NCBI GenBank assembly: GCA_009829735.1
Contig: CM020620.1
Span: 11,095,420 to 11,159,419 of the forward strand
Direction: 5' to 3'
DNA: 64,000 bases
DNA from: Pyropia yezoensis
Lineage: Eukaryota > Rhodophyta > Bangiophyceae > Bangiales > Bangiaceae
The first letter of the stretch is position 1; every line of letters begins with the position of its first letter. The position numbers and the translations under genes were made by a program. The notes beneath the pieces are model-generated. The model was not told the DNA's origin. It saw only the letters and a program-made list of their open reading frames with translations, and did not search any database. Shown in pieces: positions 59,173-64,000 of the stretch.

Positions 59173-59626
59173 GGGGCGCCCCTAGAGGCAACTGTACAGA
59201 AGGGGGGACAAATCCAGGCGGGGGGGGGGGGGGGGGGGGGGGGGGCGGCAAGAAGGGGCACTCCCCAGCGTGGACGGCACACGGCCACCCCACCGACCAA
59301 AGGATAGACAAAAAGACGGATGGGGCTTGCGTCCCCACAGCGGGATAGAAATGTCGACAAACGTACCACCCCCCCCTCGCCGCTACCGCCGCCGCCGTCG
59401 TCGCTCCCGTCACGCAAACCGCCGCCGCCGCCGCCGCTGCCGTAGCCACTAACACCTCGGGTGAGGGGCGGCGTCACCCCCCCCGCCCGGGGGGGGCTGA
59501 GGCCACCCTCACCGCGGCGGGTCGTCCTACTTCCTCCCCCCCTCTTACCAGCTCGCCACGGCGGGCGGGCAGCGGCTCTAATGACCTCACACAACCCCAC
59601 GTCGAGCGGGACGCCCACCGCCGCCC
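59173..59626. other. Convergent intergenic region with a long G tract
   Basis: It lies between the stops of two converging genes and contains a pure G run of about 27 bases (59219-59245) and C/G-rich triplet repeats (59380-59450). No gene is visible. Confidence 0.7.
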
Positions 59627-60475
59627 TCATCCCTCCCACGCCGTCGCGGCGCGACCCCGCTCAAAGCCCGCCCGCAGGGCCAGCGCGGCGGCCGCCGGGT
59701 CCGCCGCCGCCACCACCGCTGACACGACAGCCACGCCCGCCACGGCCGGCACCCCCCCCACAGCCTCCACGTTCCCCACCCCCACCCCCCCAATGGCCAC
59801 CACCGGGATGCCCCCCGCGGCGGCGGCAACGGCCGCCAGGCCGCCCACCCCCAGCGGCTCCCCCGCGTCTGCCTTGGTCGCCGTCCCATACACGGCGCCA
59901 ACGCCCACATAGTCGGCGCCCGCAGCGGCGGCAGCGGCCGCCTCGGCGGGCGTGCCGGCCGACACGCCCAGCAGGGCGGGGCGGGGGAGCGCCGCCCGCG
60001 CCGCCGCGGCGGGGGTGTCGTCTTGGCCCACGTGCACGCCGTCGGCGCCGACGGCGACCGCCACGTCCACCCGGTCATTGATGAGGAGGGGGACCCCCGC
60101 GGGGCGGGTGATGGCCAGCAGGGAGCGGGCAGTGGCGGCCAGGGCGGCGGCGGACGCGTGCTTGTCCCGTAGCTGCACCACCGACGCGCCACCGGCAATG
60201 GCCGCCGCGACAATGAAGGGGAGGGAGGCCGCCGGAGCCAGGACCGGGTCGGTTACCAGGTAGAGGGTGTAGTCGAGGGGCTTCCGTGGGGGGGGGGGAG
60301 GGGGGGGAGGGGAGGAGGTGCTCATCGCAACGACGCCGCGTGGCGCCCGTCGGCTGACGGTAGAATGCCGGTGGAGGGGTGGGGGGGGGGGGCGTCGCGG
60401 CCACCCCGCACAACACGGGAGACCGTGCAGGCCAACAGCAGCAGCGGCGGGGGCGCAAAAGGCGGGTGAAGCCAT
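59627..60475 (-). CDS. Thiamine-phosphate synthase (monofunctional)
   Basis: A 282-residue frame from the ATG at 60475 (minus-strand context CTTCCATGGC). The enzyme joins the pyrimidine HMP diphosphate and the thiazole phosphate to make thiamine monophosphate. The ThiE TIM-barrel motifs are in order: YLVTDPVLAP (about 70), VQLRDK (about 98), LLINDRVDVA (about 132), DGVHVGQDD (about 150), GVGAVYGTATK (about 198), VVAIGGVGVGN (about 228) and VVSAVV near the end. The usual GPxYPT becomes GAVYGT. The first 60 residues (Ala, Pro, Arg and Ser-rich with a poly-Pro run) look like an organelle transit peptide followed by a linker. There is no fused HMP kinase domain as in plant TH1. Confidence 0.88.
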   Translation of the reverse strand: MASPAFCAPAAAAVGLHGLPCCAGWPRRPPPPPLHRHSTVSRRAPRGVVAMSTSSPPPPPPPPRKPLDYTLYLVTDPVLAPAASLPFIVAAAIAGGASVVQLRDKHASAAALAATARSLLAITRPAGVPLLINDRVDVAVAVGADGVHVGQDDTPAAAARAALPRPALLGVSAGTPAEAAAAAAAGADYVGVGAVYGTATKADAGEPLGVGGLAAVAAAAGGIPVVAIGGVGVGNVEAVGGVPAVAGVAVVSAVVAAADPAAAALALRAGFERGRAATAWEG

Positions 60476-61150
60476 GGAAGGATGGCAGTGGTGGTGTCAG
60501 GTGGCTGATGGGATGCACTGGCGACGCGGGATGGACGAGGACACTGTCGCCACGAGGCAGGAACACCGTGTGTTCCGTGACGGATCACGCTGCTCTGATA
60601 TACTTCTCTATGTATAGTACTTTTTGGATGCGCCAGCCGATTGCAGGTTTCTATGGAACACGGTCTTACCTACAGTGTAGTGACGACTTCGTGGATGGGA
60701 CGGATGCACAACGTGTTCGCAGTGGCGGCGGGGGCGGCGGCAGCAGTAGTTAGACGCCCCGACCTCTGCCCTTACCCCTGTCCACACCCAGGTACCGGCG
60801 GTCTTGTGGGTCATGAAAGCGAGCTCCTCGACTAATGAAATCCCCGCGAGACACGCACCCGAGCGCCCCGAGTATACATGCGCCAGGAGACCATGGATAC
60901 GAAGAAGTACAAGTATCCCCTGTACACCGACGCGCCTTAACCTTGTACTCTTCTTCATTGTGAGGAACTTTCTGCGCATGTCTGGTCTGTTGCTCAGAGC
61001 GTGCATCATGCCGGTGAAGCTCCTCTGGAGCCGTACTGTATGGCCGCCACCGTCGCAAACGCCACCGTTGCGGCCACCACCATCGCCGCTTGCGCCGCCG
61101 CGGCCGTGACCTCCAAGGGTACCCTCTAGCATCTCTGAGGGGGACTCGCC
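60476..61150. other. Unassigned DNA upstream of thiamine-phosphate synthase
   Basis: It should contain the promoter of the minus-strand gene and the left part of the Harbinger remnant. I see no domain in the frames present and no clear TATA element. Confidence 0.45.
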
Positions 61151-61969
61151 ATGGCCTCCCACCCTCCCGGCGACCGGGAGGCTTGGGAGTTCTCCGACGA
61201 ATCAGCCTACGAGGCACGCGCCGCCGTTGTGGCGTCGCAACTGTCTTTGTGCCGGAGAATGCACTACATCGCTCTGTCGGGTGCTATTGCGCGGCGCCGA
61301 CGTCGGGGCGGATGTGTCCCAGGTCGCCGCGCCAACCGGCGTCGCGATTTCGAAGTTGGCCTTCGTGGCATCCAGCGGGACTGCTTCGGGTTGGATGGCC
61401 ATCCTCCTGTTTATGGCGATCAGGACTTTGAGACGCTCTTCCGCGTGCCCCGCAACGTGTTCATGGAGGTCTACAATGACGTCAAGGACCTCCCCTACTC
61501 TAAGAGGTCCACTTACGCAACAGGGCACTCGCAGGCGTACGGGCTGCAGAAGGTTGTGGCCGCTCATCGCGTGCTCGCATATGGCGAGGCCGCCGATCGG
61601 CCTGACGAGTACTTGCGCTTGGCCAAGTCAACCACCGCCCTGGCCACACCGATGCTCGCGGACCACATCGTCGACAACTACGAGGATTATTATCTGCGGC
61701 CGCCCACAAACGCGGAGCTGGCCCACATCCTCGACCGTAACGACCATCGGGGCATGCCGGGGTGCATGGGGAGCATCAACTGCTGACACTGGGTGTGGCG
61801 GATGTGCCCGAAGGCACGTGCCGGGCTAAACAAGGACTAAAAGAAGCGGCGGTCGGTGGGAATGGAAACGGTTTGCGATCAGGATCCCTGCATTTGGCTT
61901 TTTTTTGTGGGGGCGCCGGAGAGCCAGAATGACATTAACGTGTATGTTTTGTGCAACGTAACACAGTAG
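61151..61969 (+). pseudogene. PIF/Harbinger DDE transposase pseudogene
   Basis: The first 211 codons are open from the ATG at 61151. They contain RVPRNVFMEVYNDVK, ATPMLADHIVDNYEDYY and RGMPGCMGSINC, the last being the conserved segment that normally holds the first catalytic Asp (GSIDC). Here it is Asn. A TGA (61784-61786) follows. The same frame then continues with HWVWRMCPKARAGLNKD, a TAA, and later IWLFFVGAPESQNDINV, which carries the second catalytic Asp. It ends at the TAG at 61967-61969. The third acidic residue and the C-terminus are missing. The copy is inactive through two stops, one catalytic substitution and truncation. No terminal inverted repeats were found. Confidence 0.85.
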
Positions 61970-62514
61970 AAGGGAGTCACCAACCCGCTACATCTATATT
62001 AGAAGGTGCCGCTTGTGCAAGTGGCTAGAGACAGAAGCGTTCGACCGTGAATCTCCACTAGCCGACGGGAGGGGTACTCACTGCGGCGCGCGTGTCGCTT
62101 CCGCGGACACGAGAGAGACCTGCGCCCATAAAAAGCTCCACCACCGGGAATGGGACGTAGTAGCTAAAGAAAGAGAAGGAAAACGCAGCTATCAGCGCAC
62201 AAGGAGGTAAGAAAGGAGGGATGGCAGATGCACATGCTCGGGCGGAAACAGATGAGGATGGGCAATCAGGTGGGGGAGCAGAGCCCGATAATCTGTCTGC
62301 GGTGGAGCTAAGTAATGGTCCTGTTCGTAACGTTCTCGACCGTCCCTCAGCCACTCAGTCCCTTCCCGCGCTATCGTAGACAAGGCCACCAAAGTGGGGT
62401 ACCCGACGAAACTCGGCATGCAGCGCCGAAAGTCATACAACTGTGTTTCAAAAACACAACTAGGTCTAATCAATGGAAGCCCCCCTCCCGGAGAGGGGCT
62501 TATAGCGAAGCCCC
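61970..62514. other. Unassigned DNA
   Basis: This AT-richer stretch lies between the Harbinger pseudogene and the Fanzor-like fragment. I see no supportable gene, and boundaries of either transposon could not be placed. Confidence 0.45.
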
Positions 62515-63462
62515 CTAAGAGGCTCCTACACTATCACTGATGAACCGTGCGACAATTGTCCGCGCCGTCGCCAGCAGGGCTCGTCGCTGTGCGGGAAAGG
62601 CAGTGGCCTCGTCCAGAGCCCTTACCGAGACGAGTTTGTTCGTCGCCCGGACAGGGTTGGTAGTACCGCCACCGCCCACACCACCTCCACCGCCTCCACC
62701 TCCTCCTCCTCCTCCGCCTCCGCCACAGACTCCACCTCCTTCTCCGCACCCGCCACCGCCTCCACCGCCTCCACCGCCTCCACCACCTCCACCTCCTCCT
62801 CCGCTACCGCCACAGCCTCCACAGCCTCCGCCGCCTCCACCGTCACCGCCTCCGCCTCCACCGCCTCCACCACCAGCACTGTCTGACACAAGCCACGGCG
62901 GGTGCCACTTCGACGTCGTGTCTCGGGACCACTGCGCAGTAGCCGCCAGAGGCCGACAAGGGTGACAGTTGCGTACGAAGGGAAACGTAGACCGCCCCAA
63001 CAATAAACTGGCCGCCACCTGCGCGATGTTGCGCGCCGCGTTCTGGTCCCGGTTGTGGTACAGCCGACCACAGTCGGGGTTGACGCACTTCTTCACGGAC
63101 CAGCACGCCAGGTCATCAGAGCCGCCAGAGCGCTTGCAACTGACCAAAATCTCGGCCAGCCGCTCCCGCGCCTCGCCGGCATCGCGCTCCTCTGCCCGTC
63201 CTCGCCGCGTCACGTCCCGTGGAGAGCACCCCCCGCGGCCGTCGCACCCGCGACGCCCCTTGGCCGCTCGCCTCCAGCGCACTACCACCTTGTGCGTGCT
63301 GCCGTCTGCGTCACCAAGCGCCAGCGCCGCACACTGCGCCACGTTGATGACCTGCCGCCTGTCATCCGGAAAGGGGTCGGTGGGGTAGACAAGCACAAGC
63401 CGACTGTGACAGTCGGCACAGGACTGCGACGAGTTGTGGAAATTCGGGATGAAATGCAAAGT
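62515..63462 (-). pseudogene. Fanzor/TnpB-like nuclease, C-terminal fragment
   Basis: On the minus strand the frame enters with FHNSSQSCADCHSRL, resembling the TS-x-x-C-x-x-C start of the zinc ribbon in TnpB and Fanzor proteins. After an insert of about 110 residues, VKKCVNPDCGRLYHNRDQN completes the ribbon (C-X4-C), and NRDQNAARNIAQV gives the last RuvC motif with its catalytic Asp. TnpB and Fanzor are RNA-guided DNA nucleases linked to transposons. The N-terminal and first RuvC parts are absent, because LTR sequence abuts directly at 63463. The tail is dominated by a poly-Gly microsatellite before a stop at 62515. It could be a true last exon with the rest beyond the window, or a dead fragment. 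Confidence 0.55.
62660..62882. repeat. CCN-type microsatellite
   Basis: About 220 bases of CCACCGCCTCCACC-like triplets. It encodes poly-Gly on the minus strand and poly-Pro on the plus strand. It distorts the end of the Fanzor-like frame. Confidence 0.85.
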
Positions 63463-63687
63463 CAGGGATACTTTGCTTGATAGTAAATCCAACATGGATT
63501 TGGGGGGTGTCTGCATTTTATCGTCTAGAATTTTCGTGCGGCTCGGTGGGCAGGTGCTGGGGTGGGAGATTCTGAGTGGCGAGATTCTGAGAGGACCCTG
63601 GAGGGATAAGGGGAGGGACAGCGGGGCTTGGCCTTGCTTCCCCGCCCCGACCAAGAAATTGTTGGCCCACACACCATCGTCTTGTTT
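63463..63687 (+). repeat. Truncated LTR of family A
   Basis: It matches the middle of the family A LTR, from the segment GATAGTAAATCCAAC to CACCATC-TCTTGTTT, with about 10% divergence. Both LTR ends are missing. Confidence 0.8.
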
Positions 63688-63689
63688 AC

Positions 63690-64000
63690 TACTGGCCTTG
63701 TATGGTGGTGGGCATCTACAGTTGGGTGGCTGCATGCACGAGTTGTGCGCAGAATTGCCTGATGGAACGGCGGCCAACTACGGCCATGTTGCTTTTCCCA
63801 GCCAAGGAGCCCTTTGCCACGTTGGCAATGGGCATCCTTGGACTCCTGCCAGTGATCGAGGATGGCAATCAGTACCTCCCGATCGTCTGTGATCGCTTCA
63901 CGAAACTTACGCGAGCGATCCGACTGGCAGAGTTCACGGCCATGTCGGTCGTGTCAGCCTTCCTAGCTCACTGGGTTGCCGCCTATGGCATCCCAGACAG
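63690..64000 (+). pseudogene. Integrase fragment of family A (runs off the window)
   Basis: It is joined directly to the LTR fragment. In frame it matches element A integrase from YWPSMVVDIYSWVAA onward (element A positions about 30247-30558). The first catalytic residue is lost: AMDILGP of A is AMGILGL here (Asp to Gly). The copy is an inactive, internally deleted member of the family. Confidence 0.85.

Noticed and set aside
62540-62965. Poly-proline frame on the plus strand
   Set aside because: It is the reverse reading of the CCN microsatellite.

Overview
The window is GC-rich nuclear DNA from a eukaryote, most of it a transposable-element graveyard. Evidence for a eukaryote: Ty3/gypsy-type LTR retrotransposons carrying chromodomains, PIF/Harbinger and Plavaka-like transposase remains, a Fanzor-like fragment, a strong intron 3' splice site (56481-56488), and Ala/Gly/Pro-rich proteins encoded by G- and C-tracts. 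I guess an alga, perhaps a bangiophyte red alga, but this rests on composition and is weak. No bacterial operons, rRNA or CRISPR arrays were seen.

Left block (1-34503). Element E (only its right end, 1044-3086) is interrupted by minus-strand element F (1-1038). Next to E lies a degenerate minus-strand transposase gene, probably Plavaka-like. It is now in three pieces (3999-5928, 24262-24527, 34344-34503), separated by two full retrotransposons. Element D (5934-24261, TSD GGCTG) is a chromovirus with 950-bp LTRs that differ at about one site. Element C (10145-20967, TSD CTGTG, apparently identical 363-bp LTRs) is nested inside the pol gene of D. Element A (24528-34343, TSD GGAGG) lies 266 bp to the right of D. 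Families A/B/E and C each carry a long extra ORF (aORF) on the strand opposite gag-pol, between pol and the 3' LTR. The aORFs of the two families share local similarity.

Middle block (34504-56003). After 2.6 kb of unassigned DNA comes a minus-strand gene for a KEN-box protein (37112-38074). A roughly 3.13-kb unit then occurs about three times in tandem (38340, 41462 and 44595 onward). The third copy contains element B (44921-54358, minus strand). B has diverged LTRs, no TSD, and lies in a target that lost about 375 bp.

Right block (56004-64000). A plus-strand gene encodes a secreted, single-pass membrane protein (56833-59172). A minus-strand gene encodes thiamine-phosphate synthase (59627-60475). 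After these come a PIF/Harbinger transposase pseudogene (61151-61969), a minus-strand Fanzor/TnpB-like C-terminal fragment (62515-63462) and a truncated LTR joined to an integrase fragment of family A (63463-64000).

How the parts work together: each retroelement family separates gag from pol by a -1 frame change at a canonical slippery heptamer (GGGAAAC in A, B and C; CCCAAAA in D). Integration by D, C and A left 5-bp duplications. C has silenced D, a tandem duplication has broken A, several lesions have broken B, and C carries one frameshift in gag. The two single-copy host genes flanking the tandem array are head to head, so the array looks like an expanded divergent promoter region.
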